From assembly GCF_003463065.1 (NCBI RefSeq), contig NZ_QSCM01000001.1, positions 310,001 to 374,000 of the forward strand: 64,000 bases of DNA, read 5' to 3'. Position numbers and translations under genes: made by a program. The notes under the pieces are model-generated. The model had not been told where the DNA came from. It was given only the letters and a program-made list of their open reading frames with translations, and ran no database searches. This document shows, in pieces, positions 39,437 through 48,486 of this stretch (the first letter of the stretch is position 1; every line of letters begins with the position of its first letter). The stretch is from Blautia sp. OF03-15BH (lineage in GTDB: Bacteria; Bacillota; Clostridia; Lachnospirales; Lachnospiraceae).

Positions 39437-42175
39437 TTATTTGCTCCCTTTTTTCTTTCCATCCTCCATGGTACGCCGTCCCAGGCGCACATCCTCCATC
39501 AGTTCCGCCATTTCTCCCGGAAGCTGATGGATCAGGAGGTTTTTCGACGGCTCCTGCCGATTCAGATAATCACCGCGGATCTCTCTGCTGGCAGCCTCCA
39601 TCTCTTCTCTGAGACCTTTCGCAGAAAGCCTTCTGGCTCCCTGTCCCAGAATGATCACCTGTTCCAGTCCGTCTGATGTTGCCACCGTCACTCCGTATTT
39701 CCGGCCAATGGCATGAACCGTTTTTTCGATATACTGGTCTGCCGTTTCCGCCTCTTTTGTATAAACGATATGAATGTTGTGGTATTTCACTACTTCTCCC
39801 GGATTTCCTTCTACCTTATAGGCGTCAAAGACGAGGATCACATGGCATTTCCGGTAACCCTGATAATTACACAGAAGGTCTGCCAGCTTGTTTCTGGCAC
39901 CTTCCATATTCACCCTGGAAAGCTCATTTAAATCCTCCCAGGAAAAAATAATGTTGTAGCCGTCCACCAGCAGATACTGCTCCTGCGGGGCCTCTTTCTT
40001 TACCGGCCGGCAGGTCTGTGTGCTTTCAGAAGAAGAACGGCGGACTCTTTTTTCCAAAGATCCCCGCTCCTTTCTGACCGGGCCATACGTCCGTTCAAAA
40101 ATGGCTTTCAGTTCATCCTCCGATGCATAACCTTCCGAAGCCGCTTCTCTCTGCCTCCGGATACTCTCCGTGACCGGCAGACCTTCCGGTTCTTCCTTTG
40201 GACTGCTGCCGCCCCAGGCACTTTCCAGGTGCATATAAGCTTCCACCTGATCCCAGTCCACCACAAAACCGGCTCCATGAGCGCAGAAAACAGAGCCTGT
40301 GGGATTTTCCGTATCGCCTTCCGGATCGTAAGCGGAAAGAGCCACGATCTCCTCGCTGTTATGGCAGGGCTCATAACCTTTCAGGGCAACGGAAAGTCTT
40401 CCTCTGCCTCTGCTGTAAGCTGTCACCTCTCTTGGATAGCCACGCATGGCAGAAACCGGTGCCGTACCGGTAAGGACTGCTGTTTCCCCATCCAGCTCCG
40501 GTCCGGAAAAATTCCCGTTCATCCGCTGGATATCCGCCATTGCCCTGCCGACCAGATCTGCCGGGAGCTCCAGCCGGTACTCATACACCGGCTCCAGAAG
40601 AATACTTTTCGCTTTTCGAAGCCCCTGGCGTACCGCCCGGTAGGTCGCCTGACGGAAATCGCCGCCTTCCGTATGTTTGATGTGCGCACGCCCGGTAAGA
40701 AGTGTGATCTTCATATCTGTGATCTCAGAACCAGTAAGCACGCCCGGATGCTTTTTCTCTTCCAGATGAGTCAGGATCAGCCGCTGCCAGTTCCGGTCGA
40801 GCACGTCTTCACTGCACACGGTATCAAAGGTAAGGCCGCTGCCCCGTTCTGCCGGTTCCAGCAGAAGATGAACCTCTGCATAATGACGCAACGGTTCGAA
40901 ATGCCCCACACCTTCGACCGGTTCCAGGATCGTCTCCTTATAAACGATATTTCCGTCTCCAAATTCCACATCCAGCTGAAAACGGTCACGGATCAGGCTT
41001 TTTAATATCTCGATCTGCACTTCTCCCATGACCTGTGCATGGATCTCGCTGAGCCGTTCATTCCAGACAATGTGAAGTTCCGGAATCTCCTCTTCCAGTT
41101 TGAGAAGCTTCAGAAAGGTTTCGTGGACGTTGGTTCCTTCCGGAAGCTCGATCCGATAGGTCAGTACCGGCTCCAGAATGGGAAGACTGCCTTCTGCCTC
41201 TTCACCCAGACCCTCTCCGGCGAAAGTCTTGCTTAAACCTGTGACCGCACAGATGCTTCCCGGACCGGCTTCATTTACTGTCTGATAACCGGATCCGGAA
41301 TACAGACGGATCTGATCTGCTTTTTCTTCCCAGATCTCACTTTCTTCCATGCCTTCCCGACGATTGGTCAGCGGCATTTTTACTCTCAGCACCCCTCCTG
41401 TCACCTTCAGATGAGTCAGGCGGCTGCCGGCCTCGTCCCTGCTGATCTTATAGACTCTGGCAGAAAACGCTTCCCTGCAGACAGCAGAAGAAGCATACAT
41501 TTCCAGTCCTTTTAAAAGCTCCTCCACTCCCTGGATCTTTAAAGCGGAGCCAAAAAAGCAGGGAAACAGCTTTCTCCCAGCAATGGCTTTCTTTAGCGTT
41601 TCCCGGTCCAGCCTGCCGCTTTCGAGATATTCCTCCAGAAGACTTTCCTCACTCATGGCGGCTTCTTCCGCAAAAGCGGCGTAATCCGTCTCCTCCTGGT
41701 TGAAATCCACACAGTTTCCGTCCAGTCTTTTTTTCAGTTCCGAAAGAAGCGTTTCCCGGTCCGTCCCTTCCTGGTCCATCTTATTCACAAAGAGAAACAC
41801 CGGGATCCGATAATATTTCAAAAGCTTCCAGAGTGTCTCCACATGGCCCTGGACACCGTCTGCTCCGCTGATGACCAGCACTGCTGCATCCAGAACCTGT
41901 AAGGTACGTTCCATTTCCGCAGAAAAATCCACATGGCCCGGTGTGTCCAGAAGCGTCACTTCCCGTTCTCCCAGCTTCAGTCTTGCCTGCTTGGAAAAAA
42001 TCGTGATCCCTCTGGAACGCTCCAGTTCATAATTGTCCAGAAAGGCATCGCCGTGATCCACCCGGCCGATCTTACGGATACTTCCACGAAGATAAAGGAT
42101 ACTCTCCGCCAGGGTGGTTTTTCCCGCATCTACATGGGCGAGAATGCCCAGTGTCAGTTTTTCTGTATGATCCAT
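39437..42175 (-). CDS. TetM-like translation GTPase fused to a YacP/Rae1-type (NYN) nuclease domain
   Basis: A 912-residue two-part protein. Residues 1 to about 645 form an EF-G/TetM-like GTPase: AHVDAGKTT (13-21), RGITIF (55-60), DTPGHVDF (77-84), NKMD (131-134), and domain IV/V blocks such as EIHAQVMGEVQIEIL. The TetM domain IV loop that displaces tetracycline (YSPVST) is absent; the aligned stretch reads HIKHTEGGDFRQ. After a charged linker (645-730), residues 733-880 form a NYN/PIN domain like YacP: LLVDGYNII with D738, FDAYK with D784, ETADQYIE with D813, TSDG with D835. Bacillus Rae1 (YacP) cuts mRNA in the ribosomal A site, so the GTPase may carry the nuclease there (inference). Confidence 0.9.
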   Translation of the reverse strand: MDHTEKLTLGILAHVDAGKTTLAESILYLRGSIRKIGRVDHGDAFLDNYELERSRGITIFSKQARLKLGEREVTLLDTPGHVDFSAEMERTLQVLDAAVLVISGADGVQGHVETLWKLLKYYRIPVFLFVNKMDQEGTDRETLLSELKKRLDGNCVDFNQEETDYAAFAEEAAMSEESLLEEYLESGRLDRETLKKAIAGRKLFPCFFGSALKIQGVEELLKGLEMYASSAVCREAFSARVYKISRDEAGSRLTHLKVTGGVLRVKMPLTNRREGMEESEIWEEKADQIRLYSGSGYQTVNEAGPGSICAVTGLSKTFAGEGLGEEAEGSLPILEPVLTYRIELPEGTNVHETFLKLLKLEEEIPELHIVWNERLSEIHAQVMGEVQIEILKSLIRDRFQLDVEFGDGNIVYKETILEPVEGVGHFEPLRHYAEVHLLLEPAERGSGLTFDTVCSEDVLDRNWQRLILTHLEEKKHPGVLTGSEITDMKITLLTGRAHIKHTEGGDFRQATYRAVRQGLRKAKSILLEPVYEYRLELPADLVGRAMADIQRMNGNFSGPELDGETAVLTGTAPVSAMRGYPREVTAYSRGRGRLSVALKGYEPCHNSEEIVALSAYDPEGDTENPTGSVFCAHGAGFVVDWDQVEAYMHLESAWGGSSPKEEPEGLPVTESIRRQREAASEGYASEDELKAIFERTYGPVRKERGSLEKRVRRSSSESTQTCRPVKKEAPQEQYLLVDGYNIIFSWEDLNELSRVNMEGARNKLADLLCNYQGYRKCHVILVFDAYKVEGNPGEVVKYHNIHIVYTKEAETADQYIEKTVHAIGRKYGVTVATSDGLEQVIILGQGARRLSAKGLREEMEAASREIRGDYLNRQEPSKNLLIHQLPGEMAELMEDVRLGRRTMEDGKKKGSK

Positions 42176-42329
42176 AAAAATTTTCCTTCAATCTCTTGAT
42201 ACTCTCCGTCTGGCTGCCGGTACTTTCTCTGCTGTTCCGGCAGACTCCTGCAGTCAGTCCGCAATTACGTTTTATTCTATCATTTTCCGGACCGCTTTAC
42301 CAGAAAAAAATGAACAGAAACCAAAAAAC

Positions 42330-42373
42330 GGAAAAAGCGTCCGAAAGACTTTCGTCCTGCAAACGCTTTTTCC
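42330..42373 (-). terminator. Rho-independent terminator after the STAND NTPase gene
   Basis: Minus-strand GGAAAAAGCGT (42373-42363) pairs with ACGCTTTTTCC (42340-42330), with an inner CGAAAG/CTTTCG stem, followed by GTTTTTTGG. Confidence 0.85.
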
Positions 42374-42376
42374 CGT

Positions 42377-45319
42377 TTATTTTCCATTCAGTTCTTCATT
42401 TCTTTTTTCTGCTGCCAGGCGCTTGGGATGCTCCGGTGCATAATGATTCTGAAATCCCTGCAAAGCTGTTTTCAGATATTTCTTTTCCTTTTCCGTTTCT
42501 CCCAGCATCCGGAATGCCCGCGCCAGATTCCAGGCGGGCTCCGCACAGGCGATCTCTCCCAGCTTTTTTTCTTCAGCCAGCTGGTAAGCCTCCTTCAGAT
42601 AAAGCACGGCTTCTCCCGGCAGTCCGTCATCCAGATAGGTCACACCGATGTTGTTGTCCGTCAGGGAAAGGGTATTTCCCTGATCGTAAGCATTTTTCAG
42701 CAGTCCTTTTCTCATCAGAAACTGATTCTCCAGCGCCTTTTTCCGGTTTCCCACTCGATTATAGGCCGTTCCCAGTTCTCCGCAGGCTGCAAGATAATTG
42801 ATATGATTCTTTCCGTAAAACTCTTCCAGCATTTTTTTATGACGTTCCAGAAACGTAAGCGATTCCTCCAGGTTTCCACGGCAGGCAGCCATCTGCCCTT
42901 TTATTTGGACCAGACAGAGCAGAAGCCCCGGCGGATTTCCGGTTTTCTTTACCACATCTTCCAGAAGCTCGATCGTCTGAGCGGCTTCTTTGTTTTCTCC
43001 GATCCCCAGGTGCGTCATCCCCTTCATGTAAAGGATCATTCCGAGAAGTTCTCCAAAACCGCCATCCACGACTCTCTCCAGCCTGACCTTTTCTTTCTCT
43101 TCCCATCTTTTTTCTACGGGAACCGCATGACAAAGGAGCAGCCAGATCCCGTGTTCAAAGCATGTGATCGCTGCTGAAAATTCTGTCCGGTAATAGCAGC
43201 ACTGCCCCCGGAGGAATTCTCCGTACACTTTGAAGGTCAGACTTTCCGTACATAAAAGGACCCTGACACTGAACGTTTCTGTTTCTGTAAGCTTTCCCAG
43301 TGCAAGAAGGTGCTGGCTGTAATTGATAATCACATGCAGGAGTCTGTCTTCGGGAAGAAGTCCTTTCTCTATGTAAGTAACAAGCTGATCACTATAATCA
43401 GAAACATTCGTCATAAATTCCAGCTGAAGACTCCTGGCCAGAAAGCGATTTTCCTCTGACAGACCCACGCACCGCTCGATAAGCCTTTCCAGTTTTTCTC
43501 CTGCCTGATAGCGTTTCCTCATATAAAAAAGAGCTTTCAGTCCCAGTCCCACCAGATGGTCACTGACCGTTCCGCAGATGGAAGAAACTGCATTCCAGAT
43601 CATCCAGGCGATCTCTTCCATGACCGGATCCTCTGCCGGTCCCGGCTGTCCGTCAAAGAAACACTTTTCTGCCCGCTCCCAAAAAGGAAGGAACTCTTCT
43701 TCTGCCGGTGCTTTCATCCGGATACTCTCGGCAATGACCGGATGCATCCGGTAGCCGTCTTCTGTGTTTTCCAGCCAGCCAAGTGCTGAGAGCTTCTTCA
43801 GTTCTTCCTCCAGAAACTCTCCTTTTTTTAGAAAGCCCTGAAAAAACATTCTCGTAAAGGCAATGGATATCTCACGATAAGGCAGGATCGCAAAGATACG
43901 TACCAGTTGTCCGCCGGTTTCGGAAGTTCCGGACAGCTGATAAAGCCGCCGGTACATATCACGAAGTCCTGCGTCTCCTGTCGTTTCCACCCAGGCAGTC
44001 TCCAGTTCACTTTCCAGTTCCTCCAGCGTCCAGAGTTTTTCCCCTGCTGCCTTTCCAAGAAGGCGAAGTGTCAGAGGATGCTGGAAGATCTGCTTTTCCA
44101 ACAGCTGATTTAAGCTTTCTCTTTCTTCCATCGTAAGCGTACGCTCATAGTTATCACGAAAGATCAGACCAAGCGCACTTTTTCCTGGTGTCCCCACCAG
44201 AAAACTCCGGAATCCTTCCAGTTTTTCCATCCGGCTGGAGACAAAAACAGTACAGGAAAGGTCTTTCAGTTCCAGAAGTGTCGGATCTTCTTTTTCTGTA
44301 TGGTCAACATTGTCCATAAAAAGAACGGTCTTTTTTCCGGAAAGACGATAGAGACCTTCGTGAAAACGCTTCTCCGGATCTTCTCCCTCCAGATCCTGAA
44401 AGCTCCTGTTTATGCTTTCTGAAAGAGTATTGACATACTGGACCACAGCGATCTTTCTGGCTTTTCCTTCTCTTTCACACCAGATCAGGAGCTGACGGAG
44501 AAGTTCCGTCTTTCCCATGCCTCCAAGACCCGTAAGCAGGAATTTTCCTCCACTTTCCAACATTTCCTTCAGATCATAGAGTTCCTCTTCTCTTCCGAAA
44601 AAATGTTCCACGTCCAGAGGGGCCACACAGAGTTCGCTGTTTCTCGAAGTGAGGAAGACGGGTTGGTGCTTCGCCTGCTCCTGCTCCATTTTTTTCCACA
44701 GAAATTCCGGTGCCAGATCTTTCCGTTTCCGGAGTTCCTTCATTTTTTCCATATCCATCTGGTCACCGGCCATGGCATGAAGTGAAAGCATGCTCAGAAG
44801 CCAGCCTGCCAGAAAGCGTTCCGGCAGTTTCTTCCGGTTTTTTTCTATATCACTGACCCAGGCAAGAAGATTTCCTGCACATTCTCCGGAAAGCCAGGGA
44901 TCTTCCCTTTCCGCTTCCAGAAGAAATTCTTTCAGTTTTATAAGAAAAACAGAATGATCATACTCCCGTTCCGTCAGAAATTTTTCAAAAAGCCGAAGCT
45001 GCTTTCCAAAGCTCTCTGCCGTCAGTCCGTCCAGTACCTCCTGAATATAGACTTCATACAGCGGAAAATCAGCCCGACGATTACAGATTTCAGAATGATA
45101 ACGGTTTCTGCTACCGCTGGTCCTCCAGATCAGCCGTCCGTGAACGGTATTTCTCCACTCATACAAAAGATACTCATCCCAGAAACGGACCAGTGTGAGC
45201 CCCTTCTTGTTTTTTCTCCGAAGGATCCCGGTGGAATAGACCGGGTAATCCTTCGCTGTAAGCAGGCGGTACAGATTTTTCAGGGAAAGCTGTACATTGT
45301 TTCTGCTTTCTGTAGCCAT
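42377..45319 (-). CDS. STAND-class NTPase with C-terminal TPR repeats
   Basis: A 980-residue signalling-type ATPase. Residues 1-235 are an unrecognised N-terminal region. The NB-ARC-like module follows: FFGREEELYDLKEML (about 240-254), P-loop GLGGMGKT (264-271), Walker B TVLFMDNVD (331-339), and CTVFVSSRM as sensor, then a winged-helix-like segment. The last 350 residues hold TPR-like repeats. This order is that of STAND proteins, which sense a ligand through the repeats and act through the N-terminus as transcription regulators or antiphage factors. No effector domain was recognised. GGGAGA precedes the ATG. The GTPase-nuclease fusion lies downstream, past a terminator. Confidence 0.82.
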   Translation of the reverse strand: MATESRNNVQLSLKNLYRLLTAKDYPVYSTGILRRKNKKGLTLVRFWDEYLLYEWRNTVHGRLIWRTSGSRNRYHSEICNRRADFPLYEVYIQEVLDGLTAESFGKQLRLFEKFLTEREYDHSVFLIKLKEFLLEAEREDPWLSGECAGNLLAWVSDIEKNRKKLPERFLAGWLLSMLSLHAMAGDQMDMEKMKELRKRKDLAPEFLWKKMEQEQAKHQPVFLTSRNSELCVAPLDVEHFFGREEELYDLKEMLESGGKFLLTGLGGMGKTELLRQLLIWCEREGKARKIAVVQYVNTLSESINRSFQDLEGEDPEKRFHEGLYRLSGKKTVLFMDNVDHTEKEDPTLLELKDLSCTVFVSSRMEKLEGFRSFLVGTPGKSALGLIFRDNYERTLTMEERESLNQLLEKQIFQHPLTLRLLGKAAGEKLWTLEELESELETAWVETTGDAGLRDMYRRLYQLSGTSETGGQLVRIFAILPYREISIAFTRMFFQGFLKKGEFLEEELKKLSALGWLENTEDGYRMHPVIAESIRMKAPAEEEFLPFWERAEKCFFDGQPGPAEDPVMEEIAWMIWNAVSSICGTVSDHLVGLGLKALFYMRKRYQAGEKLERLIERCVGLSEENRFLARSLQLEFMTNVSDYSDQLVTYIEKGLLPEDRLLHVIINYSQHLLALGKLTETETFSVRVLLCTESLTFKVYGEFLRGQCCYYRTEFSAAITCFEHGIWLLLCHAVPVEKRWEEKEKVRLERVVDGGFGELLGMILYMKGMTHLGIGENKEAAQTIELLEDVVKKTGNPPGLLLCLVQIKGQMAACRGNLEESLTFLERHKKMLEEFYGKNHINYLAACGELGTAYNRVGNRKKALENQFLMRKGLLKNAYDQGNTLSLTDNNIGVTYLDDGLPGEAVLYLKEAYQLAEEKKLGEIACAEPAWNLARAFRMLGETEKEKKYLKTALQGFQNHYAPEHPKRLAAEKRNEELNGK

Positions 45320-45470
45320 CCTTATATTCTCCCTTTTCTTTTTCCTAAATGATGATGCAGAGCAGGTCTTATCTTTTCCGTTTCCGGCTCCGCTTTCTGA
45401 TTATAAATACTATCATAAGCATCCTGGCAAAACAACGACTGGAAACGCTTTTGCGCTTTTTGTACACGAA

Positions 45471-45500
45471 GTTGTCTTTTTTGTTCACAAAAAAGACAAC
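45471..45500. promoter_or_regulatory. Perfect 30-bp palindrome between STAND and AGCS genes
   Basis: Arms GTTGTCTTTTTTGT (45471-45484) and ACAAAAAAGACAAC (45487-45500) are perfect around a 2-bp centre. It lies 15 bp before the -35 of the AGCS promoter in a divergent gap, so an operator for a dimeric regulator is more likely than a terminator. Confidence 0.65.
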
Positions 45501-45514
45501 AACAGGAAGAATGG

Positions 45515-45543
45515 TTTACACAAACCGTTTCTTATGGCATAAT
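45515..45543 (+). promoter_or_regulatory. Promoter for the AGCS symporter
   Basis: TTTACA (45515-45520), 17 bp, CATAAT (45538-45543), giving a start near 45550 and a short leader. Confidence 0.65.
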
Positions 45544-45574
45544 GGAGAAAGTTCTAAAGAAACGAGGAAATGTT

Positions 45575-46957
45575 ATGATCATTCAAGTAATCAGCACCAT
45601 CTACAACTTTCTCTGGGGCGATCTCATCCAGATCCCGCTTCCCGGAGGCAGCAGCATCGGTATTTCTCTCCTGATCCTGCTTTTGATCCCAACCGGCATC
45701 TTTTTCACCATCAGAACCCGTTTTCTTCCGATCCGGCTCTTTCCGGATATGCTCCGGGCGCTGAAAGGAACGAAAGGCAGCAAAAACAGCCTCTCCTCCT
45801 TCCAGTCTCTCATCATATCCACCGCCACCCGGGTGGGGATGGGAAATCTGGTCGGTGTCGTGGCTGCTGTTTCTGCCGGCGGCGCCGGAGCCGTTTTCTG
45901 GATGTGGATCACCGCCATCATCGGTTCTTCTACAGCATTTATTGAAGCGACTCTTGCCCAGCTGCACAAAGAAGAGGATCCTCTCTATGGCGGATACCGC
46001 GGAGGACCTGCCTATTATATCCATCATCTGATGGAGGAACGGCTGGGACGGAAAAAAAGATACATGCTGTTTTCTGTACTGTTTGCCATCTCCGGCCTGA
46101 TCTGCTGGTGCGGCATCAGTCAGGTTATCAGTAACTCTGTCGCTTCTTCTTTTGAGAACGCTTTTTCCATCCCGCCCCTTTACACAAGCATCCTTCTGGT
46201 GATCATTTCTGCAATCATCGTTCTCAGAAAACATGCAACGGTAAAGGTTCTGGATACCATTGTCCCCATTATGGCAGTCTGCTACTTCTTCATCACGCTC
46301 TTTATCATCGCAGTCAATTACCGTCTGCTTCCCGGCGTTTTTGCCCGGATCTTTGAAGAAGCCTTTGGAGTGCGCCAGGCAGTAGCCGGCGGTTTCGGTG
46401 CCGTTCTCATGAATGGAGTGAAAAGAGGACTTTTCTCCAATGAAGCCGGTTCCGGCTCTGCTCCCTGTGCGGCAGCCGCAGCAGAATGCGATCAGCCCGC
46501 CAAGGCCGGTCTGGTTCAGGCGTTCGGTGTCTTCATCGACACCATCGTGATCTGCAGCTGTACCGCCATGATCATGCTTCTTGTTCCGGAAGATCTGATT
46601 TCCGGTCTTTCCGGTATGACACTCCTGCAGAAAGCCATGGATTACCATCTGGGACAGTTCGGCGTGATCTTCATTGCACTCACGCTGTTCCTCTTCAGCT
46701 TTTCCACTTTTCTCGGCATTATTTTCTATGCCAGAAGCAATGTGGCTTATCTTTTCGGAGATAAATGGTGCTGGCAGACCCTCTATAAAATTCTGGCTCT
46801 GGTCATGCTCTTCATCGGCGGTATCGCAACTTATACCTTCGTATGGGATCTTGGCGATGTGGGGATCGGTCTTATGACCATTTTCAATATCATCGCTCTT
46901 TATCCCCTCTCAGGTCAGGCTCTGAAAGAACTGGAACGATACGAAAAAGACCACTGA
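45575..46957 (+). CDS. Alanine/glycine:cation symporter (AGCS family)
   Basis: Sodium-coupled amino-acid importer of 460 residues with about 10-11 helices. Family signatures are RVGMGNLVGVVAAVSAGGAG (about 90), YRGGPAYYI, GAVLMNGVKRGLFSNEAG and GSGSAPCAAAAAE. GAGGAAATGTT precedes the ATG at 45575, which is preferred over an ATG 33 bp upstream that lies within the promoter-proximal leader. It ends only 7 bp from the convergent spoVAE gene and no terminator was seen between them. Confidence 0.94.
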   Translation: MIIQVISTIYNFLWGDLIQIPLPGGSSIGISLLILLLIPTGIFFTIRTRFLPIRLFPDMLRALKGTKGSKNSLSSFQSLIISTATRVGMGNLVGVVAAVSAGGAGAVFWMWITAIIGSSTAFIEATLAQLHKEEDPLYGGYRGGPAYYIHHLMEERLGRKKRYMLFSVLFAISGLICWCGISQVISNSVASSFENAFSIPPLYTSILLVIISAIIVLRKHATVKVLDTIVPIMAVCYFFITLFIIAVNYRLLPGVFARIFEEAFGVRQAVAGGFGAVLMNGVKRGLFSNEAGSGSAPCAAAAAECDQPAKAGLVQAFGVFIDTIVICSCTAMIMLLVPEDLISGLSGMTLLQKAMDYHLGQFGVIFIALTLFLFSFSTFLGIIFYARSNVAYLFGDKWCWQTLYKILALVMLFIGGIATYTFVWDLGDVGIGLMTIFNIIALYPLSGQALKELERYEKDH

Positions 46958-46964
46958 GCTGATC

Positions 46965-47321
46965 TTATTCTTTCATCTTTGGCTGAAAAACAAGACTTGC
47001 CAGATAAGAAAAAATCAAGGCGGCAGAAATACCTGCGGCACTGGCTGTAAAGCCGCCCGTAAAAAGCCCCAGGAAACCTTCCTCATCCACAGCTTTTCTT
47101 ATCCCCTGATAAAGGGTGTTTCCAAAGCCCAGAAGAGGAACGCCTGCCCCGGCTCCGGCAAAAGCCTTTAATGGTTCATAAATCCCAAGGAAGCCCAAGA
47201 CCGCACCGGAACAGACCAGCAGGACCATAACTCTGCCCGGCATAAGTTTTGTCCGGTCTAAAAGGATCTGGACCAGTGCACAGATCAGACCTCCCACCCA
47301 GAATGCATGGATATATTCCAT
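46965..47321 (-). CDS. spoVAE: SpoVAE, stage V sporulation protein
   Basis: Small membrane protein (118 residues) of the SpoVA channel that moves dipicolinic acid into the forespore and out at germination. Helices include FWVGGLICALVQILLD, VMVLLVCSGAVLGFLGIY and GISAALIFSYLASLVF; FAGAGAGVPLLGFGNTL is typical of SpoVAE/SpoVAC proteins. GGAGG lies 7 nt before the second in-frame ATG (47321), which is chosen. It is the last gene of the sporulation cluster. Confidence 0.93.
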   Translation of the reverse strand: MEYIHAFWVGGLICALVQILLDRTKLMPGRVMVLLVCSGAVLGFLGIYEPLKAFAGAGAGVPLLGFGNTLYQGIRKAVDEEGFLGLFTGGFTASAAGISAALIFSYLASLVFQPKMKE

Positions 47322-47371
47322 ATCATTTTCCTCCATTATTAATGGTCGATATCCACAGGCCTGCAGGCATC

Positions 47372-48439
47372 CTATTGCTGCAGGCCTGTTTCATTATGTT
47401 CCAGTACCACTGCATGAGCGATTCCCGGAACACTCTGCCCTTCATTATAGCTCACGGTTGACAAAAGGGCGCCTGTCGGTACAAAAAGCACCCGTTTCCA
47501 TTCACCGGAAACAAGCTTCGGCAGGATCAGCGCAGCCAGAGTCACTGCAGAGCAGCCGCAGCCGCTTCCACCGGAATGCGTATCCTGCTTTTCCTGATCA
47601 AAAATCTCAATGCCGCAGTCCATATGCTGTTCCTTGATCCTGATCCCCTTTTCTTCCAAAAGTTCCAGAAGGAGTCTTTTTCCCACATATCCCAGATCTC
47701 CGGTGATGATCCGGTCGTAATCCTCCGGTTTTCTTTTCAGATCTTTTAAATTCTGTTCAATGGTATCCGCAGCGGCCGGAGCCATACAGGCTCCCATATT
47801 CAGAGAATCCTTCACTCCGTAATCCACAATCTTTCCTGGTGTCACTTCCGGGATCCTCACCTTTCCTCCTCTTTTCCCAAGCAGAAAAGCACCGGCTCCG
47901 GTCACTGTCCAGGTCGCGGAAAGAGGCCGCTGATTTCCGTATTCCAGAGGAAAACGAAACTGCTTCTCTGCTCCGCCAAAATGACTGCTGGTGACAACTG
48001 CCACATGGTCTGCAAAGCCTCCCGCCACCGTCATGGCTGCCAGACACAGTGCTTCCCCGCAGGTGGAACAGGCTCCGTAAAGACCAAACAGCGGGATTCC
48101 CAGCTCCTTTACCCCAAAAGATGTGGCAATGAGCTGTCCTAACAGATCGCCCCCGAAAAGGAAACGGATCTCTTTCTCCTGCATGCCTGTCTTTTCCAGA
48201 ACCTTTTCCAGTGCTGCACGCTGTATGGCGCTTTCTGCTTCTTCCCAGGTGGCTTTTCCAAAAAAAGGATCCTCAAACACCTGATCAAACCGGTCTCCCA
48301 GAGGACCCTCCCCTTCTTTTTTGCCTGCGATGCTGGCCGCACACAAAAGATGTACCGCCTCGTCAAAACGGATGCTCTGTTTTCCTGTCATTTCCGCCTG
48401 TTTCTTTTTTTCTTCCACTTTTCCGGTTCCTCCTTCCAT
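47372..48439 (-). CDS. spoVAD: SpoVAD, stage V sporulation protein
   Basis: Thiolase-fold SpoVA subunit that binds dipicolinic acid on the forespore membrane. KEGEGPLGDRFD (about 41-52), the central LFGLYGACSTCGEALCLAAM and HSGGSGCGCSAVTLAA are characteristic. It has 355 residues from ATG 48439 (AGAAGG before it). ATG 48391 would give 339, closer to the Bacillus length. It is encoded between spoVAC and spoVAE, the standard order. Confidence 0.95.
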   Translation of the reverse strand: MEGGTGKVEEKKKQAEMTGKQSIRFDEAVHLLCAASIAGKKEGEGPLGDRFDQVFEDPFFGKATWEEAESAIQRAALEKVLEKTGMQEKEIRFLFGGDLLGQLIATSFGVKELGIPLFGLYGACSTCGEALCLAAMTVAGGFADHVAVVTSSHFGGAEKQFRFPLEYGNQRPLSATWTVTGAGAFLLGKRGGKVRIPEVTPGKIVDYGVKDSLNMGACMAPAAADTIEQNLKDLKRKPEDYDRIITGDLGYVGKRLLLELLEEKGIRIKEQHMDCGIEIFDQEKQDTHSGGSGCGCSAVTLAALILPKLVSGEWKRVLFVPTGALLSTVSYNEGQSVPGIAHAVVLEHNETGLQQ

Positions 48440-48486
48440 TTCTGCCTTCTGTCAGACGTTTCCGTTTCAGAAGACAAGCTACCTGT

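Noticed and set aside
39437..42175. Calling the TetM-like gene a tetracycline resistance gene
   Set aside because: The YSPVST loop of true ribosomal protection proteins is missing and a nuclease domain is attached, so resistance cannot be claimed from similarity.
45554..46648. 364-codon minus-strand frame opposite the AGCS gene
   Set aside because: Antisense to a clear symporter gene; Gly/Asp/His-rich translation is typical of a reversed membrane-protein gene.
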